From Sthenelais limicola (taxonomy: Eukaryota > Annelida > Polychaeta > Phyllodocida > Sigalionidae), in contig OW804094.1 of assembly GCA_942159475.1 (NCBI GenBank), positions 133,844,755 through 133,908,754 of the forward strand: a stretch of DNA of 64,000 nucleotides, given 5' to 3'. Every line of letters starts with the position of its first letter. The first letter of the stretch is position 1. Below, piece after piece: positions 13,701 to 26,865 of the stretch. A program made the position numbers and the translations under genes. The notes beneath the pieces are model-generated. The model had not been told where the DNA came from. It was given only the letters and a program-made list of their open reading frames with translations, and made no database searches.

Positions 13701-14328
13701 CACCTTTATGGGGCCCATACATGTCAATATCGTATCGAGTTTATGGCCGAGATGGGGATAATTTTGTGATCTCCTCGCAGGGAATGCTATTGTTGACTTA
13801 AGATATGCTGTCAAAACAGCAGAGGAGAGAGCTGGAGATGAGGTTTATAACAACATAAATAAACGAGCGCAACTTCTAGGACGCATTGACTTAAATACCT
13901 AGCCTGCGTATACCAGACCGCCTTCCACTGTCTGGCGCCCACCTTCACGATGTAAATTATCACATATGTATTAAAAGGTGAACCTGAGTTTACTCTTTAT
14001 CACTCGCCGTCTGTCAGTTAGAAATAACAGGAAAACACGCATGCTGGACTGTTCTTGAACAAGTTTAGGCAAAAATATTTATATGGAACGCGGGGATCTT
14101 ATCGGCTTATATCACATGTATCACATTCAAATGTCACCAAATAAATACTAATTAAACTTTGCTCTTTGATGGGCCGCAGTGCGATGCTCGATAATTAGCT
14201 GTGAGAGATTGCACCCGGAGTCCTGTTCTCCTGCTAGAATGTATTCGTTTCTGATGATTTACAACCAGGGAGTCAATCGCCCCTACGGCGATTTCTATGA
14301 ATAACCAAATCAAAAGGTATTGCCAATT
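4798..14328. other. Intergenic, no supportable gene
   Basis: About 9.5 kb with no exon I can defend. The longest frames (for example 9657-10025 plus, 12016-12396 minus, 13342-13722 minus) lack a recognisable domain, and I found no convincing splice partners. One diverged copy of an AT-rich repeat lies at 6138-6228. Confidence 0.5.
6138..6228 (+). repeat. AT-rich repeat, single copy related to the 18.2-kb tandem array
   Basis: Starts CAACCTAATCACAATATTAT and continues with TCAATTATC, AATATTAATATCATTAT and ATCTATGCTAATG. Its layout matches a 72-bp monomer of the array at 18199-18414 plus the array's right flank (ATTATGCTAATG). This shows the monomer also exists as a dispersed single copy. Confidence 0.55.
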
Positions 14329-14499
14329 CACTCTAGGCTCAGAGTTGAAAATGTCCTTCCAAACTGAGGGAAAGCCTCTCAATTGCTCCAAACCGCAAAA
14401 TGCCATTAGAATCTCATGAGGACGCCTACTCCAGGGCCGAGAAAGCCATTAGCGCCATTACCATTTTAATCTGATCTGAGAGGCTGCGAGCCTCGACTG
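14329..14499 (+). repeat. MITE-like repeat family 1, copy C
   Basis: A 171-bp copy from CACTCTAGGCTCAGAG to GCGAGCCTCGACTG, with the shared AACTGAGGGAAAGCCTCTC and GGACGCCTACTCCAGGGCC blocks. It has a small internal deletion relative to copies A and D. Confidence 0.75.
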
Positions 14500-17400
14500 A
14501 ATAAACGAATTTCGTGAACCTTTACAACAGTCAACACGAAAAAAAATATGATGGGCACAGAATTCCTAATGAAGTTGACACAAGAGCAGAGCAACATATG
14601 TAATGTGCTGTGTTGTGTAACTGTAAGGTTATGTATGGTTTGAATGAATTACAAACGACTTAAAGAATCATTACGACTAAATTGTTTAATGTTCTAGTCC
14701 CTACCAGGCTTTATCTATGAGGAGGACACCATGGACGATGTGTTGACTAGTGATGACACCACGTATGATACACACAAATCAAAAGCCTGGCCTGAGGCCA
14801 TGTTCTGACCCAGCGTACACCCAAACTCCGACGTGGACATTGTGATATTGTCATGGTTAATATTTACATCTCATGGGCACTTCTCGCATGGGCACAACTT
14901 ACGTTTAGGCCCTCCAACATATTGTGTATCGTTTTTTTATGTATGGACCATTGTTAAAGGCTGATTAAAGCAAGTCCCATTTCAATGATTTCGATCAACG
15001 CTCGTGATAACCTGTCCAGCAATTTAACCAATATTCAAATGATTTAAAACCTGATTAATCAGAATCTGGCATTGGTCTTTGCACTGTCCTTAAACATTTT
15101 AATGGGATGAATGACATAATATGACAAGGATATGTAGGAGAGAATGAAGTATCTCGTAATAATATCAAATACTATTCATTCAACATAGGCCTACTGCACT
15201 AATAAATATAATATACAACTATAATCGATATAATGTTAGTATACTATAATTATATTATATAATATCATCCTGGAAGTTAAATCCAGAACAACATAATAAA
15301 ACCATTTTTCCTACGTTTTTGACCCAGTTCGACTCCTGCTTTTATAAGCCTTTGAACTTGATTGGAATGCAGTCAGTACATGTTTGACATTTGGTATTCA
15401 TTCGGCATTCACTTTGTATGTTGGTTTTACGTGTCTCCCTCTGGTGGTGAGAACATAAAGCAGCTGAATCACCAATCTTGAAGCCCCAGCTCAAAGCCCT
15501 ACACGTATTTAAGTTATAGCCGGAGTATGTTGACTGTAAATATTCCCCAATTCTCCCACTGATGTCTCATTTTAAGTCTTTCTTTTTGGTATCGAATGAA
15601 AGGACATTTTTTTTTTAAAAAGGGGAAATTGTTTCATACCCTGGATAGAAGTTGAATGGTAGAGAACTAAGCTGAAATTGTTGAAACATCCCTCTATACA
15701 TGTCTATAGTGAATGATTGCATGGCAAAAATTCTGATACTGAGCGTGCATGCAGTTTTCTTAATATTGTATTCGTTTTTCTAATTTTGTAATAGTAGGCG
15801 ACAAATTTGGCAACATATGAAAACAGTTAAATCAAAATTGGTGGGGTGGGGTTAACACTTTTGCATTACGTACTGCTTTTCTCTGACTTGAATGCTAATT
15901 AAATGAAGTTTTTCAGCGGCAATACGCAGTGACGAAATCATTTGCGAGCTCTTATTAGTTTCACTGATTTATTTTTTTTAAAAAAGGCGACAGCATACAG
16001 AATATTGGAACTAGTGGATCACATTTCTTCAACGAAGCCTCGGTGGTAATTACTTTTATACCATTACCATTCCATTGCGAAGCTAGGAAATCGCCCATTG
16101 CCTGTGGTCTTCTACTGTTACTACCGGTGGTTTTGATTATTAACGAAAGCAAAACTAGGACTACTGAATTTCTTGCGCGTCATAATTTATAACATCATTT
16201 ATAGATCAAAGGTGCAGATTATCTTAAATACCGCCATTGATATATATGCCCTTTCTCTTCATATATGTACACATACCAATATTTATAAGCGCTAATTATA
16301 TAATTAAAGAAGGAGTGTACTGATACCTTAGGTTGCCAAGGGCTATTCGCGCCAGATCTGTTTACCATAGCAACCAATGACTTACCGCTGCGATAAAGGG
16401 TGGACACGTGCATGTCGTACAAGGACCGCATCAATTTGTTTATTGTTAGTGGTATCTCTATCATAGCATGTATTCGCGAGAAACAAACATGCATTGGTTT
16501 CGTTAACTGGTATTCTGCATAGTGATCAGCATGATTGTATTGGATCCCTCCTGGGGAGGCACTGGAAATCTGTATCATTCCATTTAAAACGAATATATAA
16601 TACATGTAAAGAACTGAATAACAAAATTGTTGTTTATAATTTATTAGCTATAAATATATAGAAATCTGTATGGACAATCTGCATTATTAAAACAGTCTTG
16701 AACAATTGAGAATTGTTTCTTAAATGAACAGATCTATGAGATATTACAAGGCTTCTTTTTAACATTCACATGAACATATACCTTATCTGACTCTGAGGGT
16801 ATTTTTCAAACATGAGCTGAACTTCAGATCAATGATACCAATAAACCATTAATAACAGATTTTGCATTTGGAACCAGCCGTACAATTATGAACAACGTCG
16901 GCACTTTCAATTAATTAATGTTTGAGCCATCAATTACCATTTTCCTGTAGTGAAAAATTGAAAATCTCATTGGAAGATGATACAAACAAAGTATGTACTT
17001 TTAGACGCATGCGGAAGTAAAAATAATAATGTACGCAAAAATGATGGGCGTTACGCCGTCGTTACGTTTTGAGACATGCTAGTAATATTGTCATAGTTAT
17101 CAGCACGGTTATCAGGGCGTGAATGAAAAAACTAAGGAATTTAAGCAGCAACGATACGTGGACAAAATTATTGAAGTAAGCGCAAATTCCTATTATGGGT
17201 ATTTAACCAGCGGATCACTTCCTTGAGATATTCAAGCCAAGTGGGATTTTCCCACTCTCTTCATACTTTGCTTCACAATATACAAATAAACAGTTTATCA
17301 ATCAATCTTGATACTTTAAAAAATCATGCTCGCTCTTATTCATATCGAACCTCGGTGGGGTCCATATAACTCGTCAACGGTTGCATACAATATGTGTGCT

Positions 17401-17886
17401 CAATGAGATATTTGTTATTTGTAATAATCCTAGAATATCCATATGGGAGGCAGAACTGACTACTCGTGTGAATTGTGGGGGTGATACCCTGGACCGTATT
17501 TAAAACCACATGAATGTTCTAAAGGCACCTGGCTTTTGCATATGTCAAAAGGACTGACAATAATTCCACGTGTAACTATATTAGGTTGAGACAATCTCAC
17601 TATGTGAAACTAGATTACATTGAGGCTTGATACGTTACGTCGTGAATTTTGGGCAACATGGGTGAAGAGAATATTTAATACATCATTATTTCTTTCTGAA
17701 AAACAGCGAAAATCAAAACCATTGTTGAGCACTTTTGGTGTCGCCAACTTTCCACTTGGAATACACCTAACCAAGGAATGGATTTCATAAACATGTAACA
17801 GGCGACGGAAAAACACAAATCCAAGATGTTTGAACGGTTCAAATACAAATTCCTACCATAATAAAAGTAAGTCGCATGTCGATTCA
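14500..17886. other. Intergenic region downstream of the EF-hand gene
   Basis: AT-rich and without a recognisable gene. It contains one good X-box-like motif (16361-16374, listed separately) and a minus-strand donor-like GTAAGT beside it (complement of 16383-16388). No exon could be built around either. Confidence 0.5.
16361..16374 (+). promoter_or_regulatory. X-box-like (RFX) motif
   Basis: TTTACCATAGCAAC fits the X-box consensus GTNRCC-NN-RGYAAC at every position except the first. A separate half-site, GTTGCC, lies 25 nt to the left. RFX factors drive ciliary genes, but no ciliary exon was identified next to this site, so its activity is uncertain. Confidence 0.35.
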
Positions 17887-17892
17887 TTTAAT
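17887..17892 (-). terminator. Candidate polyadenylation signal (AUUAAA) of the EF-hand gene
   Basis: TTTAAT on the plus strand reads ATTAAA on the minus strand, about 215 nt after the stop codon at 18104-18106. It is the closest canonical-type signal I found downstream of the stop. Usage is inferred. Confidence 0.4.
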
Positions 17893-18103
17893 GTGTGAAT
17901 GGGAATGTGAAAAGACATCTCAGTACATGAATATTATGTACGTAGAATGTATTCATAAATAGTACAATAATCTGTCTAGTGTATAATAAACAGAACAGCC
18001 GTAGTGCTACATATCCACGTTTAGCACATCATGGTTTGACCAAATTGCATCCATTGTCTGAATCTCTCTGTATGTACAGCTGCTGTGTGAGTATTTCCCA
18101 GGC

Positions 18104-21100
18104 TTACATTCCTCCGCCAGAAGCGAATAATTTGGCTGTAAAATCTGCAGCCAATATAGAATGACAATGATATATATGTAACATTACGCAAACTTGCCCA
18201 ACCTAATCATAATATCATTAATTATCATTCATTCAATATTGATATCATATTTCTAATATCTTTAATTGGCCAACCTAATCATAATATTATTAATTATCAT
18301 TCATTTAATATTGATATCATATGTCTAATATCTTTAATTGACCAACCTAATCATAATATTATAAATTATCATTCATTCAATATTGATATCATATTTCTAA
18401 TATCTTTAATTATGCTAATGTATAATGGCAGGGCATTAACCATGTGTGTATGTCAGATTATAGCATCAACCCCTCTATTCATGGAGGGGGTGGGGGTCTC
18501 CTCAAAGTAATAAATGAAACTAATGGAAAATTTCACATTAAAACTACAAATTCCTTTCTATGGGGTGTGGTGGGTGGTGTGGATACTTACCTTGATAAGG
18601 TGCTGTATTGATTGGTATTCATCAAGTCATTACTTACCGTCTATAGATATAACTTCCCCATCACAATGTTGAAGGAATTCGTTCATTTCATGATCAATTA
18701 ATTTTTCTCCGAGGTTACTTAGGACATGACGAAGTTCTGGTACACTCAAACTTCCGGAGCTATCGCGGTCGAACACCTGTTTAACAAATGTCCTTCCTCA
18801 ATTAGTTTAAACCAACAAACATATTAAACATATAAGCAGAGAGTAGTTTATATAGTATTTAAATTATCCAATATCACTATTCATATCCAGGGTGCCACCC
18901 TAAACTACCCAGTCTAGGCCCAGATTTAAGAGAGTCCCTCTAAACTGAGGGAAGGCATCTCGCTCCAAACTACAAAATACCACCATAATTCGATTAGGGT
19001 GCCTACTCCAGGGCCAGGAAAGCCATTCGCACAGTAGGCATCCAATCACTGATATACTATTCTTATCTGATCTGAGAAGTTGTGAACCTAGACTGGGCAT
19101 GCCAATTAAGTACCCTGAGTATTATAATATTCACGTCCATTCATTTCCATACGACATTCATTTTTGATTTGACTCAGAACAATGATTCTAAACTCAACTC
19201 AATCTTAGCTGAAGAGCGCCTGTAAGAGATTATAAAGTGAGGCTCACATTACAATTGTAATAATTGTATTTTTTCTGTGAATGTCCCATCCACCTATCCG
19301 GGGCCTGCCCCTGAATCGGTAAGTCTATCCTGTCACCCCTTTCCAGTCTATGTCTTCTTTTTGGCAGGGGGGGGGGGGGCATAACACCTGAATGTCTTGA
19401 TGTTTTACCGCTCTTAAAGGCGCCCGATTCGATTAGAGTTTTTGAGAAGTTTGAAGGATGGAACTATTTTTCCCTACCTTAAGTGCTTCATTGAAATCTT
19501 CCTCTGTTTTCTGTGGGAGACTGAATGCTTTTTGTACACACCCTTCCAGTTCTGATACTCCGAATGTACTTCGACTTCCTGAGAATGATATAATCGTCAA
19601 CATACATGCTTCCTTTCAGTAGTAACTACAAGGTTTGAACAGGAACTTAATATCCAGTTAATACTATGGAGTCATTCAACTGATGCGTATTTTTTAAGCT
19701 TTGTGGTTAGAATGCGGGAAAACACCCAAAATATTTTAAGACGCTGAGGCATGAAGATATCACAGATATCTATCAAAACGTATACATGAGAGGTATGGTA
19801 ATTACAAGCATGCTACTCTTCTTTTTAATAGTTTAATATGGGCGTGGTCGATGATATCTTTCTGCATTCAAGTGATTTTAATTGCTAAAAATTTATCTAT
19901 TTTTGCAAACCTTTTCATATACGCCATTCAAAATTATATTCTCTTCTATTTCCATGCTGTATAGGAGAGGCCAAATAAAGGGATGCAATACAAATATTTA
20001 TGTTTATTGCACAATTACAATTCAAATAACGCTTTTCTTTTAACATTGGTATTCTTTATGGGGAATTAGAATAACGTAACATGTTCATTTTTCAATATTC
20101 TTCTGTGTTAACGAACGGTATATGTAACAAAATAGTGGGTGGAATTTGGAGTTAGTAATTTAATATTTACTGGACTCGATTCCTCCTCTCACTGTATAGT
20201 ATTATATTATGGGAAGGAGTTTACCTAAAACACTGTGTGCAATCTCTTCTACTTCTCGATTTGTTGGTTTACATCGTAAACTTCTTAAACACATCCCAAG
20301 GTCTGCTCTTGGAATTTTTCCCTCTCCGCCTTTGTCGAAGAGCATGAAACATTCTGTAATGCGAGAGTGGTGTATTACTATCCATGCACAATTTTCATCA
20401 CAGAACTTTATAGCATACGGGGCTAGTTTAGATGGAATATTGGAGCACTTTCACTCGCCAACCCGCATCTAACAGGCCGAACTCCTAACATGCATTCGTA
20501 ATAATAAGGGCGCAAAATGATCAAATTAAATTATTCAGTGACCTGAAGATCTATATCACCCATGCAAGTGCACTTGTAGGTACTCACCTCTAACTTGGTG
20601 CTTGGTTGGTGCTTGATCCTGAAACGATAGTCAAATAAATCAATTTTGTGATAGAGATTGAGGTATAGCGATGGGTTAGTGCGCGAGAGCCGGGGGAGGT
20701 GTGAAAACTGCAGGCACAACTAGATTTAATACCGTAAACTAGTGTTATATATGAGCTGTTAATAAATATTGATCATTTATAATGAATATTAATAAATAAA
20801 TAGAAAAAAAAATAAAAAAAAATATTAATAAATATTGATTGTGGCTCCCTTAATGTCTAGCCGTCGGACAGTACAGACCAAGGCATTTTCACCCATGCTC
20901 TTCCATGTACATCCTCAATAGCAGAATAATTCATCTTATCTCATAATACATATCAACAGACATTACGCCGATATTACCATGTTCGTATATATATCTAAGC
21001 AAGTTTTCATTATAGTTCTATGTAACAAAATGTTTAGTTTTAGATGATCCCAGGTTCATCCAATCTGTCTTCTCATCGATATTAAACAATGTCTATTTTT

Positions 21101-24100
21101 CACATGTCTTAGCATTGTATGAGCCAAGAAGGCAGGATATAAGTAATAAAAGGAATTGCAAAAAACAAAGATTTATGAGGGAAAACATGCAATTTTGCCA
21201 AAGCAATTCAAACATTGGACACTGGTTTACTTAATAAATCGTAATATCTGCAATAAAATAAATCTTTACTAATTAGGTCTAGACATTTACCGAAACTGTC
21301 TATAATTATCAAACGCTTCCTAATTGATAACCACACTCCACGCAGATGTGTTGTCAAGTCTAAAACATATATTATACAGGTGAAGTCGTCAGATAATATA
21401 TCACGACCAGGAAATATACCTCACGACGTATTCACATCACACATCAACAGTTCAAAGCACCGATTGCATGGAAAGACCAGGAACTATTATTGTACGGTCA
21501 CATACATTGTCATGCATTGCTTTAAACGTTTTTTCAGCTCGAGGTACTTCACTTTCTACTTTGAATAGTGACATGGAACACACTATATATTATAGCCTAT
21601 CAGTTGAGTTCTTAATGTGGCCTTTGTTCTTACGCCAACCTTTCCTGCATTTGGAAACTCGTATACATATATATGGCAGCTATATATGGGAAAATTGCAA
21701 TAGAATATGAATTGATGCATGCATGAGTTTCATAACCTGCTAAAACTCCCGATGATATTAGTGAACACATGCAACTAAACAGACGATTCATGTTCAAGTC
21801 TAATATTTACTTAAGGAAGAAACAGGTCCTCGATCCCCACTTCGTGCAATCTCATGATTAATCACCGTTGGCCATTTATCTCAGCAAAATTCATGTTAGC
21901 TCTTATGAACCGTAATTCTAATAAAAAGGACATATAATTATGATGTCTTTATATAAGTGGACCTTACTTCGCAAAGAAGGTTAACTTTTTAGTAAAGATT
22001 TATTCGCAAGCGACAGGAGATGATAGTTTTTGACAGAACTATCCTGAGTATGTATACAAAGAGTTTTTTCCCAACAGATTTAGATCTTTTTCAGCTCGTG
22101 GTCAAGCGAAGTTTTGCTTAAGGGCTAGCAGCAGCTGTCCATGAGCAAGCACACAAGCGCAAATATCACACATACTCGGAACTCTTGGGAGGAGGTGTAT
22201 ACGTGCAGAGTTTGGCCAACCCAGAAGTTAAACATATAGTTATTCATATAGTTGAAAATATTGCAGAATAATATCCCAAACCAATTTTCAAGACAAGAAT
22301 TGAGTTACATAATTATAGGTATAGACACGTTAGTTTGTAAATAAAACTTCCAAAGAGCGGTGTATCAAAGAATCACATAATATGGGTCAGATTTTCAGAA
22401 AATGTACAATTTACTGTCACCAATTCTCTGAAATAACCCAAATTTCAGACGAAAATAAAGTTCAAATACAGTTCAACCTAGTCAAACAGATTGCTAGAAT
22501 CAATGCAATGCCGAATATACTCGAATTTACCTAGTAGTGACCAAATTGCAGCCTAATTTAGCAGAATTTACTAAATGTGTAGAGCTGCCAATTGTATATT
22601 TTCTGAAAATCTGACCCATATATTATAATTTATAATTATGATCTCAAGCAGCTAATCGCAACTAATCAATGGGGATGGAGGACATGATATCAATTATACC
22701 ATTGCCAATCGTCTCTGGAGATAAAATCGATAACACTCAACTAATGAAAAGTTATGGCATCGGGATGATTGTATTCTATTTTCCAATTGAGATATATATA
22801 CGTGCCACCACTCTGTTCCAGTGCACTCTGTTCCAGCTAACAACAAAAGCATGGTTGAGTTAACCTCCGACCCGAACATAGACACGGAGTCAGGACAGAG
22901 AGGCGTTGCATTTTCAGCGTTCCTTTTCTATATAATACAATCGATAGATATTATTCAGACTGGTAGAATTCTACTCTCCCATGGCACAATTCCACTCTCA
23001 GTGAGTATGCATGATGAATGTTTATCAAAACACATTAGGAAAATTAGGGAAAACTAAGATAGGATGATATAAGTTCTCAAATTCATAGTGAAATTATAGA
23101 TAGGGTCTGGAGGAGGTTGTTAATTGCAATCGATTGGTGAGTAATATTGTATAATCTTGTGATAATATGCCAAAATCCAAGGGTAAATATCCATACATGT
23201 GTCTTGGCGAGATAATCTGCAATGGTTCGGGTGCTAAAGAAGATTATAACGGTATTGATGGACATATATCCGCTCATGTCATTGATTGTAAAGCAATCTA
23301 AGCATGGGCAAGTGAAGGCGAGCTTTCCCCCAATAATAATAATATCAGAATTGATATTCACAGTCACACTACCTATAGACATTCATGATTTCTGAAGATT
23401 TTATTAATTTCCATCGTTAAGTTGGGTGGCAATGATGTAATTGGCAGTGTAAACAATACACTATCTATAGATAAATACAGACGAGCGATTGCAACCACAC
23501 ATAGACAGACTATACATGCATGTCCCTATATGATCCGGCAACGAATAAGACCTATAGGATTGATTGACCCAAATACCTCGACCTGTTTATAAACTTTGGG
23601 TATCGTTTACACTGCATATTCACGAACACATGTGACAAGACGTCCAGCATCATGGTCATGTGCGTATTTAAAAGTGGAAAAATCCTTGTTTCCTTCAAAG
23701 ATAAGCTAAGCTAGAACTGATCAGAAAGTTTCTGTGCAGGTGCCATTGCGATTACTCATGATTCACAGAGTAGGCCGTGTTTGGTTATTCAAACGGTCTC
23801 GATCAAGCCCACCTCCACGTAGGCCTCTCTCCTGTGGTTATTTTTCGCTCAGGTGTTCCCCCCAGAAAAGGCCAGGTGAATGTGTAAATGGCAACTGCTG
23901 TCAGATTTGTGTACTCAGGACGTACGGCCGAGGCCGTCTCGAGTGGAAAAAATACCGATGTCACTCGTTTTATCATTCCCAACAGCAATTCGCCTTCACC
24001 CATCGTTAACCCTGATACTGATAGAGTGCATAGGTAATGATCGATTTCCTATGTATACACACGATGCCACAAACCTATCGATGTTGTTGTTATCCGACTA

Positions 24101-24261
24101 TTCTATTCAGTACAACTACCTGATAGGAATACAAACCATTAAAGCAAGGACATACAGCTAAAGTGAGAAAGATCAGGATTATATAGGCCTAGAGAGAGGT
24201 AGCAGGAAGAGCGAGTGAAAGTTATACGGATTAATGCTATAGGTATGTGTACACCTACCAT
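18104..24261 (-). CDS. Calmodulin-like EF-hand protein, 147 aa, six exons
   Basis: Coding exons in transcript order are 24261-24259 (ATG only, tentative), 20618-20588, 20353-20225, 19578-19478, 18776-18638 and 18144-18104. All introns have GT..AG borders and the phases join (0,1,1,0,1). The product matches calmodulin in length (149 aa) and layout: [13 protein letters not shown] aligns with the calmodulin N-terminus and is followed by four EF-hand positions. Only EF3 (residues 91-102, [12 protein letters not shown]) has a full Ca2+-binding loop. EF1 (18-29, [12 protein letters not shown]) has Gly, Glu and Asp at loop positions 3, 5 and 12. EF2 (about 54-65) and EF4 (124-135) are degenerate. 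The C-terminus is [12 protein letters not shown]. An intron directly after the ATG is also typical of animal calmodulin genes. Likely a Ca2+-sensor or light-chain-like subunit; the partner is unknown. The first exon is the weakest part: ATG/GTAATA at 20978 is an alternative. Confidence 0.75.
18199..18414 (+). repeat. Tandem repeat, three 72-bp monomers
   Basis: Three nearly identical monomers start CAACCTAATCATAATAT at 18199, 18271 and 18343, giving a period of exactly 72 bp. Each contains TTAATATTGATATCATAT or close variants. The array lies in the last intron of the EF-hand gene. A related single copy is at 6138-6228. Confidence 0.85.
18910..19095 (+). repeat. MITE-like repeat family 1, copy D (full length)
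   Basis: A 186-bp copy from CAGTCTAGGCCCAGATT to GTGAACCTAGACTG, the same length as copy A but in the opposite orientation. It lies in the intron between the exons at 19478-19578 and 18638-18776 of the EF-hand gene. Confidence 0.8.
22383..22618 (+). repeat. MITE-like repeat family 2, copy 1 (TA-flanked)
   Basis: A 236-bp unit with inverted ends of about 30 bp: TGGGTCAGATTTTCAGAAAA at the left and its complement ending CTGACCCA at the right. TA dinucleotides flank both sides (22381-22382 and 22619-22620), as expected for a Tc1/mariner-type target duplication. The interior is non-coding. A second, inverted copy lies at 34833-35072. This copy sits in the first intron proposed for the EF-hand gene. 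Confidence 0.8.
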
Positions 24262-24370
24262 GTTTGGGAGGGACCGGTCCAGTGGGTGGTAAAGGTAAGG
24301 TACGTGTGTGCGTGTCCGGGTGGGGATCCTGAATGGTCCTATAGTGGCAGCGGGACTGTAGAAACGCCCG

Positions 24371-24396
24371 ACGCATGCGCCACGCTACTTATATTG
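24371..24396 (-). promoter_or_regulatory. Candidate promoter of the EF-hand gene (NRF1-like site and TATA-like box)
   Basis: A GC-richer patch within AT-rich surroundings. ACGCATGCGCC at 24371-24381 resembles an NRF1 site. The complement of 24388-24396 reads CAATATAAG, a TATA-like box on the minus strand. A start about 30 nt further would leave a 5' UTR of about 100 nt before the proposed ATG at 24261. The placement rests on motif order only. Confidence 0.35.
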
Positions 24397-26865
24397 TGCA
24401 CACCGGAGCGGAACGACAGACAGCTTCTCTCTGAGAATAGACGTGCACATTGACCCTGGTCCTCTTTGTTGCTTGTGTGGTGACTTTTTAACAAAAAATA
24501 ACTTCCTGGTGGTATCATTATATATATGGCTGTGGAAAGATCCATGGTGTGTGTGGTTAGTGCGTTTTGGCGTCACGAATTCAGAATTGTATTCTTTATT
24601 AAATCAGATATAATATTCTAAAAGCCGACATAAGGTAAGGAACGGAACCGTTATTTCATCACACCGCGCAAAGCATGTTGTTAGTTGAAAAAAAGATTCT
24701 GTTAAAAAAAAACTGCATCATAGTCTTTCACGTGCCTCAAATTTTTCTTCTGACCAGAATTGGTTTGGATGTAGTACAATATTAACTACTATACAAATTG
24801 CCATCATCTCCAGTCATAATAAAAAACAATTTGCCAAATGCAGCTGCTGTTGATGATGCCTGATTAAAATAAAGGGACTGAATATACTTACACAGAGAGG
24901 ATACTTAATTATGATACATCTCATAGAGAATTATACTGATAATTGAACAATTAACTCTCTTAATTGTCTAATAGCCGCCAACAAACACCAAACAATCTCC
25001 ATGTGGTTAGAAGGCTGGGTGATATAGACTGAGTTGCAAGTGCTATCACCTAGAACATTCTTCTTTTACATATTCATAGGTTGGCTTAATTTTGGACCCT
25101 TTCAATTAGGATGAAATACCCGATGTCACAATTCTCTTTAATTATCCGACTGTATTTGTGCAGTGGTATTGAAACTAGCTGACAACTCCTCCAGCAATGT
25201 TCAGAAGCGGACTCGAAACGGGGCTGTCGTGTAAATAGGACCAGCTCCACAAAAACCATGACAGAATGTGTTTCCTCAGATAATCATGAAAACATTTATT
25301 TCTTATTAAAGCTGCTAAATCGACCCAAGTATTTTTTTCGATTATTTCTTTCTTTGAGCTTACAGCGCTGTAGAATGAAAAAGAAATGATTATTGTAAAT
25401 TAAGGAAATAGGCATTCTCTATATTTTTCATGAATATATATGTGTACTTGTATGAATGTCAGTACAGATTTCTTTTATATTAGTCCCCCCCCCCCCCCGC
25501 CACCACCCCGATTTTTATGGGGGGTTTTTTGTTTGCAATTTGGGGTAAAAAGAATCAATAGTGCATTTTGTTAGTCTCTTCATATACCTATCTATAGTAT
25601 AGGCAGCGTTACCCTAGAACATTCAATTTCATCGATGATTTGTTTAGTTTAAGGAGAAGAAAAAGAGCCACATTGAAAATAATGGGAAATACGTATGTAT
25701 ACCTAAATGTTCAATTCGGAAGATGGTTTCAGCCAATGAAGAACATATGCAGGGCAAATCATCGATTATTCATTTTGCTCACTTTCGATGGGCTGTGTAT
25801 TGATAAACCACGGATATATATTTTTTCGACGGGAATCAGCTGCATGGTAATGCAGCTTTAATAATTAACCCCTAAATATAAATATAAAGGAATTCTTGCT
25901 TCAAAACCGCTATCTGAATAATCGGTTTTCACAATTATCAATATTATAAAAAGGGTAAGATGTTATTCCCAGAAATTGATGAGGATTCATTAGCTGACAA
26001 GGTCTTTTACAGTGAGCTCTGTATAGAACTTTTATGAATGTCAGAATAGAACCTTACTAGCAGTCACGACACATGAGATCTTCAATACCACAAAGGGAAT
26101 TTTTGTACTTTAGGGTCAATGTCTTTAAGGGCAGTTACAAGGTAATGTCTTTCCACAAAGGAGTATTCTTTGGAGCTGAATGTAAACAAAGAGAGTGTTG
26201 TAAATTAAGCGAATATGTATGTCAAAGAGAACAGCTCTTTTATTCCAATTCTTATCTCGGGTTTATTTGTGGAAGATCGATGTGTTGACGGAACAGGTCG
26301 GTGTATCTTTATACTGACAATCAACCACTGAAACAAATGAGTGGAGCATTAAATCACTTAATCAACGTTATCACTTAATCAGTATTGCCAGCTAACTTTG
26401 AGATTTCCGTCAAATATGAAATGTTCAACTTGATCGTCTATTCATTTCCAGCCCATCCGAAAGTCAACAAGATCTTGATATGAACACGCTAAGAAATATC
26501 CCTAGAAATAGTATGAAATTGCGTAGTGCATTTTGTGGATTGCGTAATATTAATTCTACGCAGCAAGAGGCATTGGGATAACGCAATGTATGGATTACGC
26601 AATCAGTCAAGCGCGCCCAAATGGGAAGGCCTGCCACGCCATTGTCTTAATTAACACCTCCCATACATGCTTTCTCTCTATATGACTAGGTGCGAATATG
26701 AATCCATATTCCCTTGTAGCACTGTTGCATGAAATAAGTTGCTATTGTGTCTCTAATTATCTCACACCATACTAGGACTAGCATTTAGGACTCCTGATAG
26801 AGAGGACAGTCACATAAAGGGGACAAAACCTTCTGGCCGACACACTAAGTCATTTCTTTGTTAAT
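24397..26865. other. Intergenic, no gene seen
   Basis: AT-rich, with a C-tract at about 25486-25498 followed by a GC-poor stretch. No exon or element end was recognised. GCGTAAT/ATTACGC-type short inverted words cluster at 26520-26605 without forming a clean element. Confidence 0.5.

Noticed and set aside
13342..13722. 126-codon minus-strand frame and a CCAGGGTTAGAGTCTGGG arm resembling a tRNA T-arm
   Set aside because: No A box at the proper distance and no cloverleaf; the frame has no domain.
18564..18620. Possible 12-nt micro-exon (CACCTTATCAAG between AG and GTAAGT) in the last EF-hand intron
   Set aside because: The exon at 18104-18144 completes the EF4 region in phase with a stop at the expected length, so no micro-exon is needed.
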